Position numbers and translations under genes: made by a program. A stretch of 64,000 bases of DNA from Streptomyces toxytricini (GTDB lineage Bacteria > Actinomycetota > Actinomycetes > Streptomycetales > Streptomycetaceae): assembly GCF_014649915.1 (NCBI RefSeq), contig NZ_BMTY01000017.1, forward strand, positions 5,227-69,226, in the 5' to 3' direction. Shown here piece after piece: positions 27,595 to 37,250 of the stretch. Within the stretch, counting starts at the first letter, position 1, and the number at the start of each line of letters is the position of its first letter. The notes beneath the pieces were generated by a model. The model was not told where the DNA came from, did not search any database, and saw only the letters and a list, made by a program, of their open reading frames with translations.

Positions 27595-27631
27595 CGTGTG
27601 GTGCGGCGGATGGGATCCGCCGCACCACACG
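27595..27631 (-). terminator. Terminator of the gluABCD operon
   Basis: A perfect 16-bp stem (27596-27611 / 27615-27630) plus a closing C-G pair surrounds a GGG loop, 66 nt after the gluD stop. It is one of the strongest hairpins in the window. Confidence 0.88.
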
Positions 27632-27696
27632 TGCCACGCCTGTTCACTGACCGGGTGTCAGGAATCCGGCGCCGGGCCGGCGCCGTCCCTCCCGTG

Positions 27697-28590
27697 TCAG
27701 GGGGCCTTGCCCACGCCGGCCGCGCCGCCCGCGTCGACCTCGGCCACGTCGCCCTCGACGACCGCGCCGGTGCCCTTCTTCGACTGCCGCAGCCGGCGCT
27801 CGAGGAAGGAGGCGAGGGCGGTGAGCGCGAAGTTCACCGCGATGTAGATGAGGGCGATCACGACCATCGTCGCGATGGTGTTGCTGTAGTTGGCGGAGAT
27901 CTGCCGGTTCATCGACATCAGGTCCGCGAAACCGAGGACGGCGCCGCCGAGCGCGGTGTCCTTCAGGATCACGACCAGCTGGCTGACCAGCGCCGGCAGC
28001 ATCGCCGTGACGGCCTGCGGGACCAGGACGTAGAACATCATCTGGCCCTTGCGCATGCCGATCGCCTTGGCGGCGTCCGTCTGGCCGCGCGGCAGCGACA
28101 GGATGCCGGCCCGGACGATCTCGGCGATGACCGAGGCGTTGTACAGGACGAGGCCGGTGACCACCGCGTACAGCGGACGCAGGTCCGAGCTGACGGTGCC
28201 GAGCATGACGTACAGCGCCGAGCTGAAGATCATCAGCATCAGGACCGGGATGGCGCGGAAGAACTCCACGACCGTGCCGATCGGGACGCGCACCCACGCA
28301 TGGTCCGAGAGCCGGCCGATGCCCAGCAGCGCACCCAGCGGCAGGGCTATCACCATGGCGATCAGGCCGGCCTTCAGCGTCTCGCCGAGCCCGGGGAGGA
28401 GGAAGGTCGTCCAGATCTGGCTGTCGGTGACGAAGGGGAGCCACTTGTCGGCGTCGAGCTGGTTCTGCTGCGCCATGCGGTCGAGGATCCACCACAAGGC
28501 CAGGGCGACCACCACCGCGAAGACGCCCGTGTAGATCCAGTTGCGCACCTTGGCCTTGGGGCCCGGGGTGTCGTACAGAACGGAGCTCAT
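27697..28590 (-). CDS. gluD: Glutamate ABC transporter permease GluD
   Basis: A 297-residue inner-membrane permease of the polar amino acid uptake family (HisM/GlnP type), with five or six spans. The EAA loop that docks the ATPase appears around RGQTDAAKAIGMRKGQMMFYVLVPQA-like sequence (about residues 180-205). The C-terminal 40 residues are charged and acidic. The start ATG overlaps the gluC stop by 4 nt. It is the last gene of gluA-gluB-gluC-gluD, ended by the hairpin at 27595. Confidence 0.93.
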   Translation of the reverse strand: MSSVLYDTPGPKAKVRNWIYTGVFAVVVALALWWILDRMAQQNQLDADKWLPFVTDSQIWTTFLLPGLGETLKAGLIAMVIALPLGALLGIGRLSDHAWVRVPIGTVVEFFRAIPVLMLMIFSSALYVMLGTVSSDLRPLYAVVTGLVLYNASVIAEIVRAGILSLPRGQTDAAKAIGMRKGQMMFYVLVPQAVTAMLPALVSQLVVILKDTALGGAVLGFADLMSMNRQISANYSNTIATMVVIALIYIAVNFALTALASFLERRLRQSKKGTGAVVEGDVAEVDAGGAAGVGKAP

Positions 28591-29261
28591 CGCTTCACCG
28601 CCACTCGCTTGGCCACCCAGCCCAGCAGCAGGCCGGTGGGCAGGGTCAGCAGGACGAAGCCGAGAGCGAAGACCGCGAAGACCGCGAAGAGCGCGTCCGC
28701 CTCGTTCTCCAGCATTTCCTTCATCAGCAGGGCCGCTTCGGCCACACCGATGGTTGCCGCCACCGTCGTGTTCTTGGTGAGGGCGATCAGTACGTTGGTG
28801 AGCGGCGCGATGACCGCCCGGAAGGCCTGGGGGAGCACGATCAGGGTGAGCACCTGGAAGAAGTTCAGCCCCAGCGCACGCGCGGCCTCAGCCTGCCCCA
28901 CCGGCACCGTGTTGATACCGGAGCGCAGTGCCTCGCAGACGAACGTGCCGGTGTAGGCGATCAGACCCAGGACCGCGAGGCGGAAGCCGATCTCCTTGAA
29001 GTCCTCGCCGCCGAGCGTGATCTTCAGCGTCTGGTTGAGGCCCAGCGAGCATCCGATGATCAGCAGGGTCAGCGGCGTATTGCGCACGACGTTCACGTAC
29101 GCGGTGCCGAAGGACCGCATGATCGGAACCGGGCTGACCCGCATTCCGGCCAGCATGGTTCCCCAGACAAGGGATCCGACGGCTGAATAGAGGGTGAGCT
29201 GAACCGTCACCCAGAAGGCTCCGAGCACGTCGTATTGCCCGGAAGTAAGAAAGTCGAACAC
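28587..29261 (-). CDS. gluC: Glutamate ABC transporter permease GluC
   Basis: A 224-residue permease with about five spans. The His/Glu/Gln/Arg permease signature is at the start (GAFWVTVQLTLYSAVGSLVWG), and the EAA loop (VGQAEAARALGLNFFQVLTL) lies near residues 130-150. It pairs with GluD to form the transmembrane channel. A very stable hairpin separates it from gluB, which probably reduces its expression relative to the binding protein. Confidence 0.93.
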   Translation of the reverse strand: MFDFLTSGQYDVLGAFWVTVQLTLYSAVGSLVWGTMLAGMRVSPVPIMRSFGTAYVNVVRNTPLTLLIIGCSLGLNQTLKITLGGEDFKEIGFRLAVLGLIAYTGTFVCEALRSGINTVPVGQAEAARALGLNFFQVLTLIVLPQAFRAVIAPLTNVLIALTKNTTVAATIGVAEAALLMKEMLENEADALFAVFAVFALGFVLLTLPTGLLLGWVAKRVAVKR

Positions 29262-29289
29262 GTTGCCCTGCGCTCTCCCCAGGATGGCC

Positions 29290-29338
29290 GGTGAGCCGCG
29301 CCGCCGCCCGCGAGGAGCGGGCGGCGGCGCGCCTCACC
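29290..29338 (-). terminator. Intercistronic hairpin between gluB and gluC
   Basis: Arms 29290-29295 and 29297-29311 pair with 29333-29338 and 29317-29331, giving 6 plus 15 bp around one C-C mismatch, with a 5-nt GAGGA loop. It begins 6 nt after the gluB stop. Such structures after binding-protein genes give partial termination or protect the upstream mRNA. Confidence 0.8.
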
Positions 29339-29344
29339 GAAGAA

Positions 29345-30193
29345 TCAGCTGCCTTCGGTGATCTGCGGGGCCGGCTCGGCCTTGTAGCCGGCGGGGCCGA
29401 GGTTCGCGTCCACCGCCTTCTGCCAGGAGCCGTCCTCGACCATCTTCTTCAGCGCGGCGTTGACCTTGGTCTGGAGCTCCTTGTCGCCCTTCTTCAGACC
29501 GATGCCGTAGGGCTCGTCGCTGAGCTTCAGGCCGACCAGCTTGAACTTGCCCTTGTTCTTCTCCTGCGCGGCGAAGCCGGCGAGGATCGAGTTGTCCGTG
29601 GTCAGGGCATCGACGGTCTTGTTCTCCAGGCCCGTGAGGCACTCGGAGTAGCCGCCCTGCTCGAGCAGGTTCGCGTCAGGCGCCAGCTTGGTCTTGACGT
29701 TCTGCGCGGAGGTCGAACCGGTGACGGAGCAGAGGTTCTTCTTGTTGAGGTCCTCGGCCTTGGTGATCGAGGTGTCGTCCGCGCGGACCAGCAGGTCCTG
29801 GTGGGCCAGGAAGTAGGGGCCCGCGAAGTCGACCTTCGCCTTGCGCTTGTCGTTGATCGTGTACGTCGCGACCACGAGCTTGACGTCGCCGTTCGAGATC
29901 AGGTTCTCGCGCTCGGCGCTGACGGCCTGCTTGAACTCGATCTGGTCGGGCTGGTAGCCCAGCTCCTTGGCCACGTAGGTGGCGACGTCGACGTCGAAGC
30001 CCGTGAACTTGCCGTCGGGCGTCTTCAGGCCCAGACCCGGCTGGTCGAACTTGATGCCGATGACGATCTTGTCCTTGCCGCCGCCGGCGGTCCCGCCGTC
30101 GCCGGCCGAGCCGCTGCCGCCGCCGCACGCGGTCGCGGTCAGGGAGAGGACGACGGCCACGGCTGCGGCCGCGCCGGCCTTGAAGAGCTTCAT
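29345..30193 (-). CDS. gluB: Glutamate-binding lipoprotein GluB
   Basis: A 282-residue extracytoplasmic solute-binding protein (SBP family 3). Its signal peptide ends in a lipobox with Cys C23 (LTATACGGG). A Gly/Ser/Asp-rich linker leads to the two-lobed domain with IVIGIKFDQPGLGLKTPDG and GFDVDVATYVAKELGYQPDQ. It captures glutamate for the GluCD channel. ATG 30193 has GAGGGAAG upstream; longer starts would precede the signal peptide. The 89-nt gap from gluA includes only small hairpins. Confidence 0.93.
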   Translation of the reverse strand: MKLFKAGAAAAVAVVLSLTATACGGGSGSAGDGGTAGGGKDKIVIGIKFDQPGLGLKTPDGKFTGFDVDVATYVAKELGYQPDQIEFKQAVSAERENLISNGDVKLVVATYTINDKRKAKVDFAGPYFLAHQDLLVRADDTSITKAEDLNKKNLCSVTGSTSAQNVKTKLAPDANLLEQGGYSECLTGLENKTVDALTTDNSILAGFAAQEKNKGKFKLVGLKLSDEPYGIGLKKGDKELQTKVNAALKKMVEDGSWQKAVDANLGPAGYKAEPAPQITEGS

Positions 30194-30282
30194 GGTGAAC
30201 TTCCCTCGGATGAGACGTTGTTGGACGGCGAGCGGCGACGGGGGCCGCCGGGCCGCCACGGGATCAGTACCAGACGGAGCCG

Positions 30283-31068
<786 letters not shown>

Positions 31069-31119
31069 CGGCTTCTTGCTCCGTCCTCCTCGGTTGGGAG
31101 GACAGTAGTGATGCCGTCC

Positions 31120-31135
31120 TCACACCGTCACCACA
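31120..31135. promoter_or_regulatory. Direct repeat in the gluA-gluR control region
   Basis: TCACACCG is followed directly by TCACCACA, an 8-nt step, about 55 nt upstream of gluA. In S. coelicolor the response regulator GluR binds between gluR and gluA. This repeat is a candidate site; I have no binding data. Confidence 0.35.
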
Positions 31136-31259
31136 TCTGAGGGAGAATTGAGGATAACGATACGGCCTCGCCCCGATACGCTCCGTACGCGCCGCGGCGC
31201 CCTCCGCTCCGAGGCCCGTACCGGGTGCATAACGGAAGCCGCGCGGGACCGGAACCCCC

Positions 31260-31288
31260 TTGACGCGGGGGCGCTCATCAGCGTGGAT
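31260..31288 (+). promoter_or_regulatory. Likely gluR promoter
   Basis: TTGACG (31260-31265), 17 nt, then GTGGAT (31283-31288) resembles a housekeeping sigma promoter, 58 nt before the GTG start. Confidence 0.5.
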
Positions 31289-31346
31289 GCTCTGTGGCCC
31301 TGACCGCAGACCAAGATCGACAGGACGCCAGGAAAGGGGGACGCCC

Positions 31347-32057
31347 GTGAGGCTGCTGCTCGTGGAGGACGACGACCACGTCGCCGCCGCCCTGTCCGCG
31401 ATCCTCGCGCGGCACGGCTTCCAGGTGACGCACGCCCGCAACGGCGAGGAGGCCCTCCAGGCCCTGCTGCCCGCCGGGGCGCCGCCCTTCGGCGTGGTGC
31501 TCCTCGATCTCGGGCTGCCCGACCAGGACGGGTACGAGGTCTGCGGCAAGATCCGCAAGCGCACCTCGACCCCCGTGATCATGGTCACCGCCCGCTCCGA
31601 CGTGCGCTCCCGCATCCACGGCCTCAACATGGGCGCCGACGACTACGTCGTCAAGCCCTACGACACCGGCGAGCTCCTCGCCCGCATCCACGCCGTCGCC
31701 CGGCGTACCGGCGCGGCGGAGGAGGCCGCCGCCTCCCCGGCCGCGGCGGGAGTCCCGGGCGCCGTCCGCGTCGGGCCCGTCAGCATCGAGCTGCCGACCC
31801 GCCGCGTCAGCGTCGACGGCACCGATGTGCCGCTCACCCGCAAGGAGTTCGACCTGCTGGCCCTGCTCGCGCAGCGGCCCGGCGTCGTCTTCCGCCGCGA
31901 ACAGATCATCAGCGAGGTGTGGCGCACGAGCTGGGAGGGGACGGGGCGCACCCTGGAGGTGCACGTGGCGTCGCTGCGCTCCAAGCTGCGCATGCCCGCC
32001 CTGATCGAGACCGTCCGCGGGGTGGGCTACCGGCTCGTCCCCCCGGCCGCCCCCTAG
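31347..32057 (+). CDS. gluR: Response regulator GluR (OmpR/PhoB family)
   Basis: A 236-residue regulator with a receiver (phospho-Asp D54 in VVLLDLGLPDQDG, lysine in VVKPYD near residue 110) and a C-terminal winged helix (about 145-232, with LTRKEFDLLALLAQRPG and HVASLRSKL ... TVRGVGYRL). In S. coelicolor the orthologous pair GluR-GluK, next to gluABCD, senses glutamate and activates its uptake. The name here rests on synteny and domain match. GTG 31347 has AAAGGGGG 5-12 nt upstream. Confidence 0.88.
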   Translation: MRLLLVEDDDHVAAALSAILARHGFQVTHARNGEEALQALLPAGAPPFGVVLLDLGLPDQDGYEVCGKIRKRTSTPVIMVTARSDVRSRIHGLNMGADDYVVKPYDTGELLARIHAVARRTGAAEEAAASPAAAGVPGAVRVGPVSIELPTRRVSVDGTDVPLTRKEFDLLALLAQRPGVVFRREQIISEVWRTSWEGTGRTLEVHVASLRSKLRMPALIETVRGVGYRLVPPAAP

Positions 32058-32069
32058 GCGGGCCCCGGC

Positions 32070-33482
32070 GTGCGCGCCCGGCTGCTCCCGCTGCTCGTCG
32101 TCCTCATGGCGGGCGTCCTGCTCGCCCTCGGCTTCCCGCTGGCCGTGAGCCTGGCCGCCGGCCAGCAGCAGCGGGTCATCGTCGACCGGATCGACGACAG
32201 CGCCCGCTTCTCCGCGCTCGCCCAGTTCGTCTTCGACGCCGAGGCCTCCGGCAGCACGGGCGCGGCCGACCGCCGCGAGACCCTCCAGCAGGAACTGGCC
32301 CGCTACCAGGAGCTGTACGGCATCCGGGTGGGGATCTTCTACCGTGACGACAACGCCATGGTCCGGGCGCCCGGCTGGTGGCAGCTGCCGGAGGAGGGCG
32401 AGGGGCGGGAGGCCTTCACGGAGGCCCTCGCCGGGCGGCGCAGCCACGATCCGCCGCAGGTGTGGCCCTGGCAGACGCAGGCCAAACTCCTCGTCGCCTC
32501 GCCGGTCGTCCTCGACGGCGACGTCGTCGCGGTCGTCGTCACCGAGTCGCCGACCGACCAGCTGCGGGCCCGCATCCTCAGCGGCTGGCTGATCATCGCC
32601 GCGGGGCTCGCCGCGGCGATGCTCCTGGCGTTCGGCGCGGCGCTCCAGCTGACCCGCTGGGTGCTCAAGCCCGTCCGCACCCTCGACGCGGCCGCCCACG
32701 GCATCGCCACCGGGCGGATGAACTCGCGGGTGGCGGCCTCGGGCGGCCCGCCGGAACTCCGGCGGCTGGCCCGCTCGTTCAACGAGATGGCCGACAACGT
32801 CGAGGAGGTCCTGGAGCAGCAGCGGGCGTTCGTCGCCGACGCCTCCCACCAGCTGCGCAACCCGCTCGCGGCGCTGCTCCTGCGGATCGAGCTGCTCGCC
32901 CTCGAACTGCCCGAGGGCAACGAGGAGATCGCGTCCGTGCGCGCCGAGGGCAAGCGGCTGGCCCAGGTACTGGACGACCTGCTGGACCTGGCCCTCGCCG
33001 AGCACGCCTCGGCCGAGCTCAGCCTGACCGACATCGGTGCGCTGACGGGTGAGCGGGTCGCCGCCTGGAGGCCGTACGCCGAGGAGAAGGGCGTACGCCT
33101 CCGGGAGGCGGGGCGGTCCGCCGTCACCGGGTGGGCCGACCCCATCGCCCTGTCCAGCGCGCTCGACGCAGTGATCGACAACGCCCTGAAGTTCACCCCC
33201 GCCGGCGAGGAAGTGGAGGTCTCGGTCGCCGCGGACGGGGCGTTCGTCCACGTCGTCGTCGCCGACCGGGGGCCCGGCCTGACCGAGGAGGAACTGCTCC
33301 GCATCGGCGACCGGTTCTGGCGCAGCGGGCGCCACCAGAACGTCAAGGGCTCCGGGCTCGGCCTGTCGATCTCCCGGGCGCTGCTCACCGCGGGCGGCGG
33401 CTCCCTCTCCTACGAGACGAACCGGCCGCACGGCCTCCGCGTGACCGTCGCCGTGCCGCGCAGCGCCCCGCACGGCGGCTGA
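32070..33482 (+). CDS. gluK: Sensor histidine kinase GluK
   Basis: A 470-residue membrane kinase. The first span is residues 5-28, then an extracytoplasmic sensor of about 140 residues, the second span (about 172-195), HAMP, and HisKA with H260 in ASHQLRNPL. The HATPase domain has N box (DNALKFTP), G1 (DRGPGL) and G2 (GSGLGLSI). GTG 32070 is 12 nt after gluR, so they are co-transcribed. Sensing of external glutamate is known for the S. coelicolor ortholog and is inferred here. Confidence 0.88.
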   Translation: MRARLLPLLVVLMAGVLLALGFPLAVSLAAGQQQRVIVDRIDDSARFSALAQFVFDAEASGSTGAADRRETLQQELARYQELYGIRVGIFYRDDNAMVRAPGWWQLPEEGEGREAFTEALAGRRSHDPPQVWPWQTQAKLLVASPVVLDGDVVAVVVTESPTDQLRARILSGWLIIAAGLAAAMLLAFGAALQLTRWVLKPVRTLDAAAHGIATGRMNSRVAASGGPPELRRLARSFNEMADNVEEVLEQQRAFVADASHQLRNPLAALLLRIELLALELPEGNEEIASVRAEGKRLAQVLDDLLDLALAEHASAELSLTDIGALTGERVAAWRPYAEEKGVRLREAGRSAVTGWADPIALSSALDAVIDNALKFTPAGEEVEVSVAADGAFVHVVVADRGPGLTEEELLRIGDRFWRSGRHQNVKGSGLGLSISRALLTAGGGSLSYETNRPHGLRVTVAVPRSAPHGG

Positions 33483-33483
33483 C

Positions 33484-33514
33484 CCCGGCCGGGCGGCCTC
33501 CGCCCTGCCGGGGC
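33484..33514. terminator. Bidirectional terminator between gluK and the GH85 gene
   Basis: CCCCGGC (33484-33490) pairs with GCCGGGG (33508-33514), and inside it GGGCGG (492-497) pairs with CCGCCC (501-506) around a CCT loop. It fills the 39-nt gap between two convergent genes. Confidence 0.75.
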
Positions 33515-33521
33515 GGCCCGG

Positions 33522-35741
33522 TCAGCCGGGCCACGCGAGCGCCGTGCGCGCCGGGGCGGAGGCCGCGTACAGCTCGTCCACGGCCCGCACCTCGAAGGCC
33601 GCCGCCCGCTCCCGGCCCGCCCGGACGACCTCCGGCAGGTACAGCGCGGTGCCGCAGGTGCCGCCGAGGAAGGTGCGGCCGCCGCCCGGGAGCAGCCGGT
33701 GCAGCTCGTAGTGGCGGACCGGTCCGGCGGCCCGCCGCCACGACAGGCGCAGCCGGGCCGCGCCGTCGCGCACGGCCGCGGCGTCCACGCGCAGGGTGTG
33801 CGGGGCACCCGGGCGCCGGCCGGCCGTGTCGTCGCGCACCGATACGGCGCCGACCCGCCACGCCACCGCCGTGCGGCCGAGTGCCGTGACCCGTACGGCC
33901 AGCCCGTACGCGGTCCGGCCCGCCAGGCGCGACAGCCCCACCCGCGCCGTGCGCCACCCGGCCCCCGGCCGTGCCCCGCCCGCCGCGATCCAGGTGTACG
34001 GGACCGGCCCGCCCGGGGACCGCGGCTCGCGGACCGCGACGCCGACCTCGACCGACACCGGCGCCGAGCCGGGCTCGGCACGGTGCACCAGCTCCAGCAC
34101 GCCCACCGCCGGCAGCACGAACCGGGTGCCGTGCAGCCCGACGGCCGCGGGCGCGGTGAGCGGGCCCGCCACGAGGAGGCTGGAGCCGCCGCGCCAGGCC
34201 GCGGCGAAGTCCAAAACCACCTCGGGCCGCGGCCCGGCCGTGTCCACGACCCAGCGCCGGCCCGGCAGCCGGTCCTGGAGCCCGAGGTGGCTCCACGGCG
34301 CGTCGGACACGGCCCGCCCGGCCTCGTACCAGCGCTCGCCGTGGCCGGTGTTGAAGGAGCAGGCGAACGGCAGCGCACCGACCGTCGAGCGGTCCGCGAC
34401 GACCGTGGCGGGCGCCCGCCAGCCGCGCTCGGGCGCCGGGCGGGCCGGGTCCGCCGACTCGCCCGTCCAGAACCGGTCGTCGGCGCGGTGGAAGGCGCCG
34501 GGGGAGCGGTCCGCGAGGTGGTTGCGCGTCCACTCCGGCCGGTAGAAGCCGATGCCGGACACGTGCTCGCGGTCGCGCGGCACGATCGCGTCCCAGTCGA
34601 CCGGCGCGTCCCAGCCGCGGGCCTCCGTGTCGACCGCCGCCCACAGTTCGCGGCGGCTGCGGCCGAGCCGCTCCGCGAGCGCGCCCGACTCGGCGAGGCT
34701 GCGGCGGCTCCAGCGGAAGTCGACGAAGAAGCCGTCCGAGACGGGCCCCGCGCGGTCCTCGAAGAACTCCTGGTTCAGGTGGTTCAGCGCGCCCTGCCAG
34801 CCCACCCGCCCGGTGCCGTTCATCGCGTCGTACCAGGTGGTCCGCAGCCCGTGCGGGGCGCCGGCCGCGCGCAGGGCGCGCAGGAAGCGGCGCATCCGGC
34901 CGGCGAGCAGGCTGTCCCCGCCGTCGGTCTCGGCGTTGACGAACCAGCCGTCGAAGCCGTAGGCGGCGGCCACCTCGGCCAGCTTCTGCGCGAGCGGGAA
35001 GCGTCCCGCGGCGTCCTGCTGCACCAGGTCCCGCGTCCACTGCAGGTCGCCGCCGTACGCGACGGGCGGGAGGAAGACGTTCCCGAGGACGCGGACGCCG
35101 TTGCGGTGCGCGGCGTCGACGACGGGCGCGGTCGGGGCGAGGACGGTGCCCTCGCCGGCGGAGCCGCCCCAGAACACCAGCTCGTCGATGTAGGCCCAGT
35201 GCGTCAGGGCGTAGGTGTCGCAGGTCGGGGAGCCCTGCGCGGGGTTTCCGGCGGTCGGCCCGAAGGAGACGAGCGAGGCGATCCGGGCCTGCCCGGCGCG
35301 GGCGCCGGGGTGGACGGGCACCGGGGTGAAGCGCTCCGCGAGCGGCACGGAGGCGGTGTTGTACGCCAGGTCCGGATCGGACTCGGGGGTCCACTCCTTC
35401 AGCGAGCGCCACACGATGCCGGGGCCGGGGGAGCCCGGCGGGAGGGAGTCCGGGAACCAGTAGGAGGCGTACGGGGCGAGGTCCCCCGGGCCGCCGGACG
35501 CGGAGGCGGGCACCGGCGGGGGCGCGGCCGCGTGCGGGGTGGCTGCTCCCTGCGCCGCGTGCGCCGCGTGCGCCGCGTGCGCCCGGCCCGTCACGCCGAG
35601 CAGCGCGGCGGCCCCGGCCCCGGCGCCGGCGGCGATCAGCCAGCGCCGGGCGGGGCGCGGGCCGGCGGCACGGGCGGCCGGGGAGGGGAGCGGGGGCCGG
35701 GAGGGCGTACGAGGGTGGGCGCTGTCGTCGGCCTCGGACAT
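33522..35741 (-). CDS. GH85 endo-beta-N-acetylglucosaminidase, secreted
   Basis: A 739-residue enzyme that cleaves between the two core GlcNAc residues of N-glycans. The N-terminus has a twin-arginine-type signal (ARRWLIAAGAGAGAAALLG, residues 31-49), followed by an Ala/His repeat. The GH85 barrel (about 100-430) carries the catalytic Asn-x-Glu pair N269/E271 in FDGWFVNAETDGG. Beta-sandwich domains and a fibronectin-like segment fill the C-terminal half. ATG 35741 has GAGGAG about 6 nt upstream. It lies 20 nt downstream of the GH5 gene in one operon, which suggests stepwise N-glycan breakdown. Confidence 0.9.
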   Translation of the reverse strand: MSEADDSAHPRTPSRPPLPSPAARAAGPRPARRWLIAAGAGAGAAALLGVTGRAHAAHAAHAAQGAATPHAAAPPPVPASASGGPGDLAPYASYWFPDSLPPGSPGPGIVWRSLKEWTPESDPDLAYNTASVPLAERFTPVPVHPGARAGQARIASLVSFGPTAGNPAQGSPTCDTYALTHWAYIDELVFWGGSAGEGTVLAPTAPVVDAAHRNGVRVLGNVFLPPVAYGGDLQWTRDLVQQDAAGRFPLAQKLAEVAAAYGFDGWFVNAETDGGDSLLAGRMRRFLRALRAAGAPHGLRTTWYDAMNGTGRVGWQGALNHLNQEFFEDRAGPVSDGFFVDFRWSRRSLAESGALAERLGRSRRELWAAVDTEARGWDAPVDWDAIVPRDREHVSGIGFYRPEWTRNHLADRSPGAFHRADDRFWTGESADPARPAPERGWRAPATVVADRSTVGALPFACSFNTGHGERWYEAGRAVSDAPWSHLGLQDRLPGRRWVVDTAGPRPEVVLDFAAAWRGGSSLLVAGPLTAPAAVGLHGTRFVLPAVGVLELVHRAEPGSAPVSVEVGVAVREPRSPGGPVPYTWIAAGGARPGAGWRTARVGLSRLAGRTAYGLAVRVTALGRTAVAWRVGAVSVRDDTAGRRPGAPHTLRVDAAAVRDGAARLRLSWRRAAGPVRHYELHRLLPGGGRTFLGGTCGTALYLPEVVRAGRERAAAFEVRAVDELYAASAPARTALAWPG

Positions 35742-35761
35742 GCGGGCTCCTCGGAGTGGGG

Positions 35762-37084
35762 TCAGGTGTCGGATCTCGGACGCCGTACGACGTCCCGTAC
35801 GCGCAGCACCTCGGTGATGCCGCGCGCGGACAGGTGGGCGGGGTCCTCGGCCGCCTCCGCGAGGACCACCGCGGGGCGGACCCCGTCGGCGGCGAGCGCT
35901 GCCCAGGCCTCGAAGAACGCCCCGCCGGGCGCGCACGCCGCGCGGCCCGGCGCGGCCGGACCCCCGCCGGCGTCCAGGACCAGCGCGGTGAACCGCACGG
36001 GCGGGCGGTGCGGCCGGCCGCGCCACTGCGCGGCGATGCGGGCGACCTCCGCCGCGGCCGGCTTGGGGCGCCGGTCGTTGGCCAGCAGCCCGAGCCCGTA
36101 CTCCAGCTCGGGGAAGTCGGCGAGCTCCCGGGACACGTCGTGCGAGCACCACCAGGTGACGCCCCACAGGTCCGGGCAGTCCAGGACGGCGGAGAGCGTC
36201 GCCGCGGTGAAGGCGGCCGCGTGCTCCGGCGGGATCAGCGGCGTCGGCGCCCCGACCTCCTGGAGCCACACCGGGCGGTGCGGGTCCGCGGCCCACGCCT
36301 TGGACAGCTCGACCAGGTACGCGGCGTGCTGCTCGGTGGCTGCGCCGGTGCGGCCGTGCCGCTGCGCCGTCCCGTTGAACACCCAGGAGTGCACGGCGGT
36401 GGCCGCACCCAGGCGGGCCGCATGGGCCGGGATGAAGGGGTGCCCGTCCCGGAACCAGACGGCGTCGTACTCGGCGTGCAGGTGGAGCCGGCCCGGCGCG
36501 CCGCGCTCGCAGGCGGCGAGCATCCGCTCCAGCCAGCGGCCGGCCTCCCCGGGGGTGACCGGGTCCGGGTCGGGGTGCGGAGGGCCGGAGAACTGGTTGA
36601 CCTCGTTGCCGACCGTCATGCCGAGGAAATTGGGCCGGTCGGCGAGGGCGGCGGCGAGGGTGCGCAGGTACTCCTCCTGCCCGGCGACCACCTCCGGATC
36701 GCGGAAGATGTTCCTCCGGTGCCAGGTGGCGGTCCAGGACGGCAGGAAGTCGAAGCTCGACAGGTGCCCCTGCAGGCCGTCGACGTTGACGTCGAGGCCG
36801 CGCTCGGCGGCCGCGTCCACGAGGGCGGCGAGCTGCTCGACGGCGCGCGGCCGGATCAGCGTCCGGTTCGGCTGGAACACTGGCCACAGCGGGAAGACCC
36901 GTACGTGGTCCAGGCCCAGAGCGGCGATCGAGTCCAGGTCGGCCGCGACCTCGTCCTCGTCGAAGTCGAGCCAGTGGTGGAACCAGCCGCGCGACGGCGT
37001 GTAGTTGGCGCCGAACCGGAGGGTCCGGGCCGGTGCTCGGGCGGGCGGTGGCGGTGGCGGGGTGGCGGCGGTGCCGTCGTGCAT
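35762..37084 (-). CDS. GH5-family glycosidase, probable core beta-mannosidase (GH5_18-like)
   Basis: A 440-residue TIM-barrel hydrolase of clan GH-A. The acid/base E161 is in MTVGNEVNQFSG, and the nucleophile E276 is in VWLQEVGAP. There is no signal peptide, so it is probably cytosolic. A Pro-rich N-terminus precedes the conserved RFGANYTPSRGWFHHWLDFD. Subfamily GH5_18 contains beta-mannosidases that act on the Man-GlcNAc product left by endoglycosidases and alpha-mannosidases. The pairing with GH85 and a sugar kinase makes that the best guess, but the subfamily needs a database check. ATG 37084 begins the operon, divergent from the ROK gene. Confidence 0.8.
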   Translation of the reverse strand: MHDGTAATPPPPPPARAPARTLRFGANYTPSRGWFHHWLDFDEDEVAADLDSIAALGLDHVRVFPLWPVFQPNRTLIRPRAVEQLAALVDAAAERGLDVNVDGLQGHLSSFDFLPSWTATWHRRNIFRDPEVVAGQEEYLRTLAAALADRPNFLGMTVGNEVNQFSGPPHPDPDPVTPGEAGRWLERMLAACERGAPGRLHLHAEYDAVWFRDGHPFIPAHAARLGAATAVHSWVFNGTAQRHGRTGAATEQHAAYLVELSKAWAADPHRPVWLQEVGAPTPLIPPEHAAAFTAATLSAVLDCPDLWGVTWWCSHDVSRELADFPELEYGLGLLANDRRPKPAAAEVARIAAQWRGRPHRPPVRFTALVLDAGGGPAAPGRAACAPGGAFFEAWAALAADGVRPAVVLAEAAEDPAHLSARGITEVLRVRDVVRRPRSDT

Positions 37085-37101
37085 GAGGGGTCCCGAAGGC
37101 T

Positions 37102-37123
37102 CGGCGTCGTTCTCCGGACGCCG
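37102..37123. promoter_or_regulatory. Inverted repeat between the GH5 and ROK genes
   Basis: CGGCGTC (37102-37108) and GACGCCG (37117-37123) form a 7-bp repeat with an 8-nt spacer, 18 nt upstream of the GH5 start. The divergent gap is 166 nt. It could be an operator or part of the 5' leader of the GH5 transcript. Confidence 0.35.
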
Positions 37124-37250
37124 ACCAACGTGCCGCGCGGGGGAGCGGATGGCAACGACGCGGATTCCGCCACCGGCGCGGCTCCGACCCCGCGGGACCG
37201 CGGGTCCGGCGCCGGCCGCATACTGGGACCGACCCCGTCCAGGAGCCGCC

